Below the pieces are notes generated by a model that saw nothing but the letters and a program-made list of their open reading frames with translations, was not told where the DNA came from and did not search any database. A stretch of DNA of 64,000 bases, taken from positions 78,977-142,976 of the forward strand of contig NZ_KB894361.1 in the NCBI RefSeq assembly GCF_000374425.1, in the 5' to 3' direction. Made by a program: the position numbers and the translations under genes. Positions 1 through 8,152 of this stretch are shown piece after piece (the stretch's first letter is position 1; every line of letters begins with the position of its first letter). The stretch comes from Acinetobacter tjernbergiae DSM 14971 = CIP 107465 (lineage in GTDB: Bacteria; Pseudomonadota; Gammaproteobacteria; Pseudomonadales; Moraxellaceae).

Positions 1-1378
1 GGTGCAAGGTTTGACTATGCTGAGCTTGGGTTCGATGATTTTCAAAATTTTGCTCAACCTGATCGAAACGTGAACCGAGCAACACACTCCATTGATCATT
101 GAAAAAGATCTGATCTTGCAGATTGAGGGCGAAATAGCGTTGGCGTTCATCTGTATCCGTAAAGGGGGCGAGACTTGGAAGATATTGCGCATAAATCGGA
201 TGGTAAATGTTGATGGTATTTGGATTGCTTGCGCTGTGATTACGACGTTGTTGGTACTGGCGATAATCCAGTTGCCCAATTTCACTGGACACTAAAAGTT
301 CATGCCTTGCCCATGAGTGTTCTAATTTGCCCAGTAGTTCAGTTTGCAACAGTAGGTCTTCACTTTGATAATTACGATAACGACGCTGACGCTCTAACGT
401 TTGTCCATCGGCTTGTATACGGCGTGGTTCGGTAGAGAAGCCAACCAGTTGCGCGTCTTTATAACTGAGTGCGCTGTTTAGTGTCCACGTATCATTGAAC
501 GTGTGATTTAGACGAAATTGATAGAAATGATCTTTCACTCGCATGTCACCATCATTTGGTTCACCTGTGAATGTTTTGGGGTTCATCACAAATTTTTTCT
601 GAAAGGTGCTGACACCACGATCAAAAGTACCCCGTTGTTGAGTCAATTCACTATCAAAATCAAGTTGAGTTTGATCTGAGATTTTCCATGTCAGTTGGGG
701 TGAAAAAAACCAGCGTTCACTACTCACATTTTCTCGGAAGCTTTGGTTGTCCTCATGGGCGATGGCGAAACGGTAAGCAAGTTCATCATTGATGGGAGCG
801 GTGTGTTCGACACTGATACGGTATTTTTCAAGGCTGTTTGCACGTAAATTCACTTCATTTTCGCTTTGCCATTGTGGTTTTTTACTATTCAGATTGAGTA
901 ATCCCCCTGTTTCTCCACGACCGTATAAAGCTGCCATTGGGCCTTTTAAGAAATCGAGGGATTCGATATTGACCATATCTTTAGGTGCGCTAATGCCACG
1001 ATTGACACTTAAACCATTGCGGATCATGGCTGCTCCCCAATTTGGATCTGTACTAAACCCTCGTATTGAGTAGTTATCCCAAAAACCTCCACCTAAGCTA
1101 TTTTGGTGAAAGACCCCACTGACCAGTGTTAATGCATCATCAATCCGTTGTACATCCTGTTGTTCGAGTTGCTGTTTTGACAGGAATGAACGGCTAAAGG
1201 GGACATCGACTACATCATGAGAGAACTTCGTGGTTGCAGGACTTGTTTCATGACTGGGTTGTGTCGCATCTGCTTGAATATGGATGGTAGCGAGTGCAGC
1301 AGTTTTATCTTCTGCCCACGCCATAGTGGAAATAAAACCAAGCCCCAAACATGAGCATAATCCGAATTTGTATTGCAT
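1..1378 (-). CDS. TonB-dependent siderophore-type receptor (partial, 3' end beyond window)
   Basis: Outer-membrane receptor that would import a metal chelate using TonB energy. Reading leftward from the ATG at 1378, about 459 residues are open and run off the window edge, so the C-terminal half of the barrel is missing. The start MQYKFGLCSCLG leads a signal peptide ending near AWA. The plug follows, with RIDDALTLVSGV, NYSIRGFS and the ALYGRGETGG stretch typical of ferrisiderophore receptors of the FhuE/FpvA type. After it come aromatic-rich barrel strands. It is divergent from the DUF1624 gene, with a Zur-box-like palindrome about 40 bases upstream of its start. That makes a zinc or metallophore substrate possible, but the ligand cannot be read from sequence. 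Family assignment is firm; substrate is unknown. Confidence 0.9.
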   Translation of the reverse strand, partial: MQYKFGLCSCLGLGFISTMAWAEDKTAALATIHIQADATQPSHETSPATTKFSHDVVDVPFSRSFLSKQQLEQQDVQRIDDALTLVSGVFHQNSLGGGFWDNYSIRGFSTDPNWGAAMIRNGLSVNRGISAPKDMVNIESLDFLKGPMAALYGRGETGGLLNLNSKKPQWQSENEVNLRANSLEKYRISVEHTAPINDELAYRFAIAHEDNQSFRENVSSERWFFSPQLTWKISDQTQLDFDSELTQQRGTFDRGVSTFQKKFVMNPKTFTGEPNDGDMRVKDHFYQFRLNHTFNDTWTLNSALSYKDAQLVGFSTEPRRIQADGQTLERQRRYRNYQSEDLLLQTELLGKLEHSWARHELLVSSEIGQLDYRQYQQRRNHSASNPNTINIYHPIYAQYLPSLAPFTDTDERQRYFALNLQDQIFFNDQWSVLLGSRFDQVEQNFENHRTQAQHSQTLH

Positions 1379-1413
1379 AAATGATCAGCCAAATAAAGAC
1401 AAAATAGATTTTA

Positions 1414-1433
1414 TGTAATAATATAACATTACA
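1414..1433. promoter_or_regulatory. Zur-box-like palindrome between receptor and DUF1624 gene
   Basis: The sequence TGTAATAATATAACATTACA has perfect 6-base arms (TGTAAT/ATTACA). Read on the minus strand its core GTTATATTATTAC matches 12 of 13 bases of the perfect palindrome GTTATATTATAAC found before znuA in this same window. Zur boxes of gammaproteobacteria have the general form TGTTATANTATAACA. It sits where it could block both divergent promoters. Binding by Zur is an inference from similarity. Confidence 0.6.
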
Positions 1434-1453
1434 TTAATTTGTTTATTTTTACT

Positions 1454-2602
1454 ATGCGAGTCGAAAAAAATACGCAACGTTTACAGTCGATAGATGCATT
1501 ACGTGGTTTGGTTATTCTGATTATGTTGCTCGATCATGTGAGGGAAACCTTTTATCTGCATAAGCAGGTCAGTGACCCGATGGACATCGTCATGACCGAA
1601 CCTGCATTGTTTGGAAGTCGATTATTGGCACATCTCTGTGCGCCTGTTTTTGTACTGCTAACGGGTATTTCAGCATTTTTGTTTTATTCAAAGACGCAAA
1701 GCGTGCAGCAAACGCGAACTTTTTTATTCAAACGTGGTTTATTTCTGATTGGGCTTGAGCTGACGTTGGTTAATTTTGCTTGGACTGCAACTTTTCCACC
1801 TGAGGTCATCTATCTGCAAGTCATTTGGGCAATTGGCGTGAGCATGTTGGCTTTGGCAGCATGTATTAGCTTGCCTTTACCGATAATTGTGCTGAGTGCA
1901 TGTGCAATTATTTTTGGGCATAACTTACTGGACTCGGTTCATTTTGCCGAAGGAAGTTGGATGCAGACACTTTGGCTGATCTTACATGAACGTGGTTGGA
2001 TGGAGTTTTCTGGGATTAAATTGCGAAGTTCTTATCCCGTTTTACCGTGGATCGGCGTGATTTTGTTAGGTTTTGCTTTGGGACATTTTTTCAGTCAAAA
2101 ATATACGGCAAAACAAAGAAATACCTACTTGGTTTCAATTGCTATGTTCAGTATCGGTTTGTTTATTGTACTACGTTTGATCAATATCTATGGCGATCAG
2201 CCTTGGCAGCACTTTGACGCATTTTCACTAAGCCTCATGAGCTTTTTTAATTTGACCAAATATCCACCGTCATTGCTTTTTATTTTATGGAATGTTGGTG
2301 TTGGGCTGATTATTTTGGTGCTGTTTGAGCGTTGGCAGCAACAACAATGGTTTAGACCACTGGTTGTATTTGGTTCTGTGCCAATGTTCTTTTATCTCTT
2401 GCATTTATATGTCTTGAAACTGCTGTATGTGCTTGCAGTGAATATCTGGGGTCTCAATCATGGACACTATTTTTCTGTCGACCATGTGTGGATGATGTGG
2501 CTGATGAGTATTGCACTGTCTTTTGCACTTTATCCTGCAGTGCAATGGTTCTCAAATTTTAAGCATCAAAATAAACAGATTTCGATCTTAAAATATTTTT
2601 AG
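1454..2602 (+). CDS. DUF1624 / heparan-alpha-glucosaminide N-acetyltransferase-like membrane protein
   Basis: Polytopic inner-membrane protein of 382 residues in the DUF1624 family (HGSNAT/YeiB-like acyltransferase fold). The N-terminal RLQSIDALRGLVILIMLLDH signature, a family hallmark carrying Asp and His in the first helix, is followed by about ten hydrophobic helices. A mid-protein SYPVLPWIGVILLGFALG segment also fits the family. The ATG at 1454 is preferred over an upstream TTG at 1439 because it gives the usual family N-terminus. It is divergent from the TonB receptor and may share its operator. Family members are thought to acylate an extracytoplasmic sugar or glycan; the substrate here is unknown. 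Confidence 0.85.
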   Translation: MRVEKNTQRLQSIDALRGLVILIMLLDHVRETFYLHKQVSDPMDIVMTEPALFGSRLLAHLCAPVFVLLTGISAFLFYSKTQSVQQTRTFLFKRGLFLIGLELTLVNFAWTATFPPEVIYLQVIWAIGVSMLALAACISLPLPIIVLSACAIIFGHNLLDSVHFAEGSWMQTLWLILHERGWMEFSGIKLRSSYPVLPWIGVILLGFALGHFFSQKYTAKQRNTYLVSIAMFSIGLFIVLRLINIYGDQPWQHFDAFSLSLMSFFNLTKYPPSLLFILWNVGVGLIILVLFERWQQQQWFRPLVVFGSVPMFFYLLHLYVLKLLYVLAVNIWGLNHGHYFSVDHVWMMWLMSIALSFALYPAVQWFSNFKHQNKQISILKYF

Positions 2603-2620
2603 CTCTTCTGACTTTAGCTC

Positions 2621-2650
2621 TAAAGTACGCTCTGAACCATGCGTACTTTA
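2621..2650. terminator. convergent hairpin between DUF1624 gene and lrp
   Basis: Perfect 10-bp stem TAAAGTACGC/GCGTACTTTA with a 10-base loop, lying between two convergent genes and overlapping the lrp stop codon. A short T-rich run follows on the plus strand. Likely a shared transcription stop. Confidence 0.6.
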
Positions 2651-3115
2651 TTTGCTGACATCAAGGTATAAGCCTTCTTTGACTTCCTCCATCACCACAT
2701 AGCTATGTGACGAGGCCGAGGCAGGCAGTTTTTTAAGTAGATCACCCAATAAACGTCGATAAGCACTCATTTCTTTCAGTCTGGCTTTGACTAAATAATC
2801 AAACTCACCTGAGATCAGATGGCATTCTAGCACTTCAGGAATATCAACCAGATCACGTGCAACCTGATCAAAAACATCGCCAGATTTGGCTGAAAGCTTA
2901 ATTTCTAAAAATACTAAAAGGCTACGATCAACATAGGCAGGATTGAGGCGCGCGTAATAACCCATGATGATGCCTTCACGCTCTAAGCGTTTAACACGTT
3001 CTGAACACGGGGTGGTGGACAAATTGACACGTAAAGCCAGCTCACTAATCGCAATCCGACCCTCACGCTGCAAAATGTCTAAAATCAGGCGATCAATACG
3101 GTCTAATTTACGCAT
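2648..3115 (-). CDS. Lrp/AsnC-family regulator, probable activator of the dad genes
   Basis: A 155-residue Lrp-type regulator. Residues about 1-62 form the winged helix-turn-helix (RIDRLILDILQREGRIAISE followed by LSTTPCSERVKRLE). Residues about 66-150 form the ligand-binding RAM domain (ECHLISGEFDYLVKAR). It is divergent from dadA-alr-ridA across a 136-bp gap rich in inverted repeats. This matches the known Lrp/DadR arrangement, in which alanine triggers D-amino-acid dehydrogenase expression. The role as dad regulator is inferred from position and family. Confidence 0.92.
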   Translation of the reverse strand: MRKLDRIDRLILDILQREGRIAISELALRVNLSTTPCSERVKRLEREGIIMGYYARLNPAYVDRSLLVFLEIKLSAKSGDVFDQVARDLVDIPEVLECHLISGEFDYLVKARLKEMSAYRRLLGDLLKKLPASASSHSYVVMEEVKEGLYLDVSK

Positions 3116-3183
3116 AGATTATTTCCTTTTATTTCACTTTTTTCACGACGAAAACATGAAATTACCTAGATTATAAGCCTAAA

Positions 3184-3234
3184 AATAGTGAAAAAAACTA
3201 TTGATGCAAAAATATACTAGTTAAATAAACTAGT
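3184..3234. promoter_or_regulatory. two inverted repeats in the lrp-dadA promoter region
   Basis: AATAGT/ACTATT arms at 3184-3189 and 3197-3202, and perfect ACTAGTT/AACTAGT arms at 3216-3222 and 3228-3234, just ahead of the dadA ribosome site. The spacing is compatible with several Lrp dimers binding side by side. They are candidate regulator sites; the protein that binds them is not shown. Confidence 0.5.
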
Positions 3235-3251
3235 GTGTGTGAGGGACTATT

Positions 3252-4508
3252 ATGCGCGTCATCGTCTTAGGAAGTGGTGTGATTGGTGTAGCAAGTGCTT
3301 ATTACCTTGCGCAACAAGGGGCTCAAGTGACTGTGCTTGATCGTCAGTCAGGACCTGCTAAAGAAACCAGCTTTGGCAATGCAGGGCAAATTTCTCCGGG
3401 GTATTCGACACCATGGGCAGCGCCCGGCATTCCTTTTAAAGCGGTTAAATGGATGTTCCAACATCACGCACCACTAGCTATTAATATTGACGGCAGTATG
3501 TGGCAGTTACAGTGGATGGCTCAAATGCTGAAAAACTGTAATCCACAAAGCTATGCTGTAAATAAAGAACGTATGATGCGCGTCGCGGAATATAGCCGTG
3601 ACTGTCTACGTGATTTAAGAACAAAAACAGGAATTAACTACGAAAATCGTTCAAGCGGTACGCTGCAAGTCTTCCGTAATGAAGCTCAACTTGAAGCGGT
3701 GCAACGGGATATTCAAGTACTTAAAGAATGTGGTGTGGATTTCGATTTACTCAATGCACAAGAGTTGGCACGTGTAGAGCCTGCTTTAGCTCACACCGAT
3801 CAGTTGGTTGGTGGTCTGCATTTACCCAATGATGAGACAGGCGACTGTTATTTATTCACCAATGCTTTGGCAAAACTCGCACAAGATTTAGGTGTGGAGT
3901 TTAAGTTCGATCAGCATGTTGAAAACTTAATTGTTGAAGGCGATGAAATCAAAGGCGTCATGGTCAATGGTGCTGTATTGACCGCTGACCGGTTTGTACT
4001 AGCTTTTGGGAGTTATTCTCGTGATTTCCTCAAACCATTGGCACTGAATTTACCTGTATATCCAGTCAAAGGCTATTCATTAACAATCCCAATTGTTGAT
4101 CCAGCGCTCGCACCACAATCCACCGTATTAGATGAAACCTACAAAGTTGCGATTACACGTTTTGATCAACGTATTCGTGTCGGTGGTATGGCGGAGTTGA
4201 GTGGTTTTAATCTGGGTTTGAATGAAGACCGTCGTGCCACTTTAGAAATGGTGACTCAAGGCTTATTCCCTGGTGGCGATTTACAACAGGCTTCGTTCTG
4301 GACAGGTTTACGTCCAATGACACCAGATAGCACTCCAATTATTGGTGCAACGCAGTATAAGAACCTATTTTTAAATACTGGGCATGGCACTTTAGGTTGG
4401 ACGATGGCATGTGGTTCAGGAAAGTTGATCAGCGATCTTGTGCTGAATCATCGCCCAGATATTAGTACCGATGGTTTGTCCATTCAGCGTTATTCACACG
4501 CAGCATAA
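3252..4508 (+). CDS. dadA: D-amino acid dehydrogenase small subunit
   Basis: FAD enzyme on the inner face of the membrane that oxidises D-alanine and other D-amino acids to 2-oxo acids and ammonia, passing electrons to the respiratory chain. The 418 residues are standard for DadA. The N-terminus has the dinucleotide fold [16 protein letters not shown], and the C-terminal FAD-binding part includes [14 protein letters not shown] and [12 protein letters not shown] good ribosome site (GAGGGA) precedes the ATG. It is first in a dadA-alr-ridA operon, 24 bases before alr, and divergent from the Lrp-type regulator. Confidence 0.97.
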   Translation: MRVIVLGSGVIGVASAYYLAQQGAQVTVLDRQSGPAKETSFGNAGQISPGYSTPWAAPGIPFKAVKWMFQHHAPLAINIDGSMWQLQWMAQMLKNCNPQSYAVNKERMMRVAEYSRDCLRDLRTKTGINYENRSSGTLQVFRNEAQLEAVQRDIQVLKECGVDFDLLNAQELARVEPALAHTDQLVGGLHLPNDETGDCYLFTNALAKLAQDLGVEFKFDQHVENLIVEGDEIKGVMVNGAVLTADRFVLAFGSYSRDFLKPLALNLPVYPVKGYSLTIPIVDPALAPQSTVLDETYKVAITRFDQRIRVGGMAELSGFNLGLNEDRRATLEMVTQGLFPGGDLQQASFWTGLRPMTPDSTPIIGATQYKNLFLNTGHGTLGWTMACGSGKLISDLVLNHRPDISTDGLSIQRYSHAA

Positions 4509-4532
4509 TTACAGCGTACAAGGAAGTTTATT

Positions 4533-5636
4533 ATGCCTCGCCCTATTACCGCCGTTATTCATACTCAGGCATTGCGCCAAAACTTGGAGGTGGTGAGAAA
4601 ATCAGTACCTACAAGTCAAGTCTTTGCTGTGGTCAAGGCGAATGCCTATGGGCATGGTATTGAACGTGTGTATGAATCATTTAAAAGTGCAGATGGATTT
4701 GCTTTACTGGATATTGAAGAAGCAAAACGACTGCGTGCGTTAGGTTGGACTGGACCAATTCTGTTGCTTGAAGGGATTTTTTCTCCTCAAGACTTATTTG
4801 ATTGTGTTCAGTACCAACTCAGTTTCACTGTTCATAACGAACAGCAAGTGGAATGGGTACAGCAGCATATTTACCCTGCACAGTTTGATATTTTTCTAAA
4901 AATGAATAGTGGAATGAATCGCTTGGGTTTCAAACCACAACAGTATTTTAAGACTTGGCAACATCTCAAGCGTCTAAATTCGGTCGCCAAAATAACGCAT
5001 ATGATGCATTTCTCTGATGCGGATGGAGACCGATTAGGGCAGACAGGTATTGATTATCAACTCGCTGAATTTGAGGTGATGCTTCAAGGCTTAGCAGGCG
5101 AAAGATCTGTTTGTAATAGTGCTGCTATTTTACGTTACAAAGCCCATGTCCAGTCTGATGTCGTTCGAGCAGGCATCATGTTGTACGGAAGTTCTCCCGA
5201 TTATCCTAAGCATAGCATTCAAGACTGGGGGCTTGCCCCAACCATGAGTCTACGCAGCGAAATTATCGCGATCCAACAACTTAACCCGAACGAAAGTGTG
5301 GGCTATGGCTCAAATTTTATTGCTGAACAGCCAATCAAAGTTGGAATCGTGGCTTGCGGTTATGCCGATGGTTATCAGCGAATCTCTCCAACAGGGACAC
5401 CGATCTTGGTCAATGGCATTCGGACCCGAACCATTGGTCGAGTCAGTATGGACATGCTCGCTGTTGATTTAACACCCGTTCCCAACGCTGAACTTGGCAG
5501 TGAAGTGGTGCTTTGGGGCAAGTCGAGTACAGGAATTGTTTTAGCAATTGATGACGTTGCCGCAGCTTCAGGCACTGTCGGTTATGAACTGATGTGTGGG
5601 GTTACTGCACGTGTCAACTTTAAGAGTCAGGAATAA
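4533..5636 (+). CDS. dadX: alanine racemase (catabolic type)
   Basis: PLP-dependent racemase interconverting L- and D-alanine. The 367 residues carry the PLP lysine in AVVKANAYGHG (Lys35) and the catalytic tyrosine in SVGYGSNF (Tyr258). Ribosome site AAGGAAG. Its place after dadA points to the catabolic isozyme that supplies D-alanine to the dehydrogenase. It could also be the only alanine racemase of the cell (then called alr), which this window cannot settle. The product's function is certain; the symbol is less so. Confidence 0.95.
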   Translation: MPRPITAVIHTQALRQNLEVVRKSVPTSQVFAVVKANAYGHGIERVYESFKSADGFALLDIEEAKRLRALGWTGPILLLEGIFSPQDLFDCVQYQLSFTVHNEQQVEWVQQHIYPAQFDIFLKMNSGMNRLGFKPQQYFKTWQHLKRLNSVAKITHMMHFSDADGDRLGQTGIDYQLAEFEVMLQGLAGERSVCNSAAILRYKAHVQSDVVRAGIMLYGSSPDYPKHSIQDWGLAPTMSLRSEIIAIQQLNPNESVGYGSNFIAEQPIKVGIVACGYADGYQRISPTGTPILVNGIRTRTIGRVSMDMLAVDLTPVPNAELGSEVVLWGKSSTGIVLAIDDVAAASGTVGYELMCGVTARVNFKSQE

Positions 5637-5646
5637 GGAAATAACC

Positions 5647-6006
5647 ATGTCACATTCAGATATTCAAAAGATTAACAGTAGTGAAGTCATGAGCGCTGTC
5701 ACTGTCTTTAATCAAGTGGTGTATTTATCAGGACAAGTCCCTAAGAATGCAGATTTAGATATTGAAGGACAAACGAAAGATATTCTTGCAACGATCGAAC
5801 AATTACTTGCTCTAGCAAAGAGTGATAAATCGCGTTTACTTTCAGTCCAGCTTTTTCTCAAAGACCTTGCGGATTTTCCTACGGTCAATGCGATCTATGT
5901 GGATTGGTTAAAAGACTGCGTTGCACCATCGCGTGCAACCATTCAAGCGGATTTGGTCAATCCAAAATGGTTGATTGAAATTGCAGTGATTGCAGCACAA
6001 AAATAA
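5647..6006 (+). CDS. RidA-family enamine/imine deaminase
   Basis: A 119-residue YjgF/YER057c/UK114 protein. The conserved arginine is in APSRATIQADL, and the SGQVPKN and EIAVIAAQK segments fit the family. ATG 5647, with AAGGAAAT upstream, is chosen over an in-frame start at 5596 that lies inside alr. It begins 10 bases after the alr stop. DadA releases 2-iminopropionate from D-alanine; RidA proteins hydrolyse such imines to keto acids, so its job in this operon is probably to finish the reaction and protect PLP enzymes. That link is inference from family and position. Confidence 0.93.
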   Translation: MSHSDIQKINSSEVMSAVTVFNQVVYLSGQVPKNADLDIEGQTKDILATIEQLLALAKSDKSRLLSVQLFLKDLADFPTVNAIYVDWLKDCVAPSRATIQADLVNPKWLIEIAVIAAQK

Positions 6007-6027
6007 AGCCATGGGCTTTATTTTTGT
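6000..6027 (+). terminator. terminator of the dad operon
   Basis: Stem AAATAAAGCC/GGCTTTATTT with a 3-base ATG loop and a following T-run. It overlaps the ridA stop codon. Confidence 0.8.
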
Positions 6028-6105
6028 TTAAACAGGATTAAAAACAAGAAAAGTAACGTATTTGCAATCACTCAAACGGTTTCAGATATGTACTTTCGAG
6101 TAATC

Positions 6106-6170
6106 AAAATGAATTCGTCATTTAAAAAAGACCGCGAGATAAGCGTATAAATTAGCGACGGATTCATTTT
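6106..6170. repeat. 14-bp inverted repeat in the permease leader
   Basis: AAAATGAATTCGTC at 6106-6119 and GACGGATTCATTTT at 6157-6170 are complementary with one mismatch across a 37-base loop, ending 28 bases before the permease ATG. It could be an RNA hairpin in the 5' leader or a pair of protein half-sites. Nothing else recognisable lies in 6028-6197. Confidence 0.45.
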
Positions 6171-6197
6171 AGGAAGTAGTAAAAAGGAACTTTTATT

Positions 6198-7634
6198 ATG
6201 ACGGTGATTCAAAATCAGTCAGAAGGCGAACAAGCGCCTCAAGACTTACAACGGAAACTTTCCAATCGCCATTTGCAATTGATTGCAATCGGCGGTGCGA
6301 TTGGTACAGGACTCTTTATGGGTTCAGGCAAAACCATCTCCCTCGCAGGCCCCTCCATTCTGTTCATTTATATGATTATTGGAGGAATGTTCTTTTTCCT
6401 GATGCGTGCATTAGGAGAGCTATTACTCGCAAATTTACAGTACAAATCTTTCGTGGATATGGCACATGACCTGATTGGCCCATGGGCAGGCTATTATTTG
6501 GGTTGGACCTATTGGCTCGGTTGGGTTTTGGTCGGGATAGCAGACTTGGCTGCGGTGATTAACTATCTGGGCTTTTGGCTGCCCGAAGGTATGACCTTTA
6601 CACCAGTCGGACAGGCGATGATTAGTGCAGCTTGTGTCTTATTCGTCTTGGCTTTGAATTTGCTTACAGTCAAATTATTTGGTGAAGTCGAGTTTTGGTT
6701 TGCCTTAATTAAGATTTTGGCAATTATGGGATTAATTGCGGTGGGTGGTTATATGATTTTCAGTCATTTTACCGCACCGCATGGCACAGTTGCCTCATTC
6801 AGCAATATTTGGTCGCATGGGGGTATGTTCCCGAAAGGTGTCGATGGTTTCTTGGCAGGTTTCCAAATTGCAGTTTTTGCCTTTGTGGGTATCGAGTTGA
6901 TTGGAACGACTGCTGCTGAAACTAAAGATCCACATAAGAACTTACCGAAAGCAATTAATGCGATTCCCATTCGTATCATTCTATTCTATGTATTGGCTTT
7001 ACTGGTCGTGATGTCTGTGACGCCGTGGGATCATATTCGTGCGGATAAAAGTCCGTTTGTTGAATTGTTCTTAAATGCAGGAATTGTCACCTCAGCGATT
7101 ATCATGAATCTTGTGGTGTTATCGTCGGTGATGTCATCCATGAATAGTGGGGTGTTCTCGACCAGTCGGATGCTGTTTGGTTTATCTAAAGATGGTCAGG
7201 CTCCGAATGCTTTTGGTCGCTTATCAAAAAGTGCTGTTCCAGCCAATGGTTTAATTTTCTCTTGTGTTTTCATTATGGGGGGTGCGGTACTGCAATACTT
7301 CGTTCCCAATACGATTGAAGCGTTCACTTTAGCAAGCTCTCTATGTGTGATTCTATTTATCAGTGTATGGAGTCTGATTATGGTGTGCTATATCCGCTAT
7401 CGTAAGTTACGCCCAGAATTACATGCTCAATCGACCTTTAAAATGCCGGGTGGGGTATTCATGTCTTACGTCGTGATCGCCTTCCTGATGTTTACTTTAG
7501 TGATTTTGGCACTTGAACCCGATACATTGAAAGCCTTGTATGTCAGCCCCGTTTGGATTGTGATTTTAAGTGTGACCTATCGTGTGCTGTATAAACCAAG
7601 AATGCGCCGATTACAGGAAAAGTCTGGTGCTTAG
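6198..7634 (+). CDS. cycA: amino acid permease (D-serine/D-alanine/glycine transporter type)
   Basis: Inner-membrane proton symporter of the amino acid-polyamine-organocation (AAT) group, 478 residues with about twelve hydrophobic helices. The N-terminal HLQLIAIGGAIGTGLFMGSG and the AFVGIELIGTTAAETKDP motif are hallmarks of CycA/AroP-type permeases. Ribosome site AAAGGAAC precedes the ATG. It follows the dad operon but is separated by a terminator and a 190-bp leader, so it probably has its own promoter while serving the same alanine and D-amino acid use. The exact substrate is inferred from the neighbourhood and from close likeness to CycA. Confidence 0.88.
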   Translation: MTVIQNQSEGEQAPQDLQRKLSNRHLQLIAIGGAIGTGLFMGSGKTISLAGPSILFIYMIIGGMFFFLMRALGELLLANLQYKSFVDMAHDLIGPWAGYYLGWTYWLGWVLVGIADLAAVINYLGFWLPEGMTFTPVGQAMISAACVLFVLALNLLTVKLFGEVEFWFALIKILAIMGLIAVGGYMIFSHFTAPHGTVASFSNIWSHGGMFPKGVDGFLAGFQIAVFAFVGIELIGTTAAETKDPHKNLPKAINAIPIRIILFYVLALLVVMSVTPWDHIRADKSPFVELFLNAGIVTSAIIMNLVVLSSVMSSMNSGVFSTSRMLFGLSKDGQAPNAFGRLSKSAVPANGLIFSCVFIMGGAVLQYFVPNTIEAFTLASSLCVILFISVWSLIMVCYIRYRKLRPELHAQSTFKMPGGVFMSYVVIAFLMFTLVILALEPDTLKALYVSPVWIVILSVTYRVLYKPRMRRLQEKSGA

Positions 7635-7662
7635 TTTGATATGTTGGTTTAAATAAAAACAC

Positions 7663-7697
7663 AGGTGTTTCTATGCAGATGGAAACACCTTTTTTAT
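7663..7697 (+). terminator. terminator of the permease gene
   Basis: Stem AGGTGTTTC/GAAACACCT with a 10-base loop followed by TTTTTT. Confidence 0.85.
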
Positions 7698-7731
7698 TGT
7701 CGTTATTGATGATTGCTTAAATTTAGGCAAG

Positions 7732-7766
7732 AAAAAAACCCTAATCTTTCGATTAGGGTTTTTTTT
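7732..7766 (-). terminator. terminator of the tRNA-Gly operon (works both ways)
   Basis: Long perfect stem around CCCTAATC-TTTC-GATTAGGG flanked by A and T runs (7732-7746 with 7751-7765). It lies just downstream of the two leftward tRNA genes and faces the permease. Confidence 0.85.
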
Positions 7767-7771
7767 GAATC

Positions 7772-7847
7772 TGGAGCGGGAAAGGAGACTCGAACTCCCG
7801 ACCCCAACCTTGGCAAGGTTATGCTCTACCAACTGAGCTATTCCCGC
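7772..7847 (-). tRNA. tRNA-Gly (anticodon GCC), with encoded CCA
   Basis: Read on the minus strand: acceptor GCGGGAA pairs with TTCCCGC, D arm GCTC/GAGC, anticodon loop TTGCCAA (GCC, glycine), T loop TTCGAGT, discriminator T, then encoded CCA. 76 bases. Second gene of a two-gene tandem. It differs from its twin in carrying the CCA end. Confidence 0.97.
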
Positions 7848-7888
7848 TTATCGAGCAGTTTTTACTAAAACTTACACTAAAAAATTTG

Positions 7889-7961
7889 AGCGGGAAAGGA
7901 GACTCGAACTCCCGACCCCAACCTTGGCAAGGTTATGCTCTACCAACTGAGCTATTCCCGC
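7889..7961 (-). tRNA. tRNA-Gly (anticodon GCC), CCA not encoded
   Basis: Same 73-base body as the downstream copy, with anticodon GCC. The bases after the discriminator read CAA rather than CCA, so the tail would have to be added or repaired by the CCA-adding enzyme after trimming. It is nearest the promoter, and the two copies are 41 bases apart. Confidence 0.96.
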
Positions 7962-7970
7962 ATGCCGTGT

Positions 7971-7998
7971 ATAATACATTATGCAAAAATAGGGTCAA
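7971..7998 (-). promoter_or_regulatory. sigma70-type promoter of the tRNA-Gly pair
   Basis: On the minus strand, TTGACC, a 16-base spacer and TATTAT, placed about 10 bases upstream of the first tRNA. Confidence 0.7.
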
Positions 7999-8048
7999 TA
8001 ATTTTATGCAAAGAAAATGATTAATTGCATAAAATAAAAGCATTTCTG

Positions 8049-8090
8049 CGCTTTTAAAAAGCGGAAAGGCAAAATTTTGTACAAAATTTT
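8049..8090. promoter_or_regulatory. two palindromes upstream of the bolA-like gene
   Basis: CGCTTTTAAAAAGCG at 8049-8063 is a palindrome about one central base, and AAAATTTTGTACAAAATTTT at 8071-8090 is a perfect 20-base palindrome. A -10-like TATACT lies at 8109-8114. They are candidate operators for the bolA promoter; the regulator is unknown. Confidence 0.45.
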
Positions 8091-8152
8091 CTCTAGAGGT
8101 CGGGTCATGTATACTAATGGGCTATCTCAATCTGACCTTAATAGAGTGACTG

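Noticed and set aside
7772..7961. Tandem near-identical blocks as a CRISPR array
   Set aside because: They are two complete tRNA-Gly genes.
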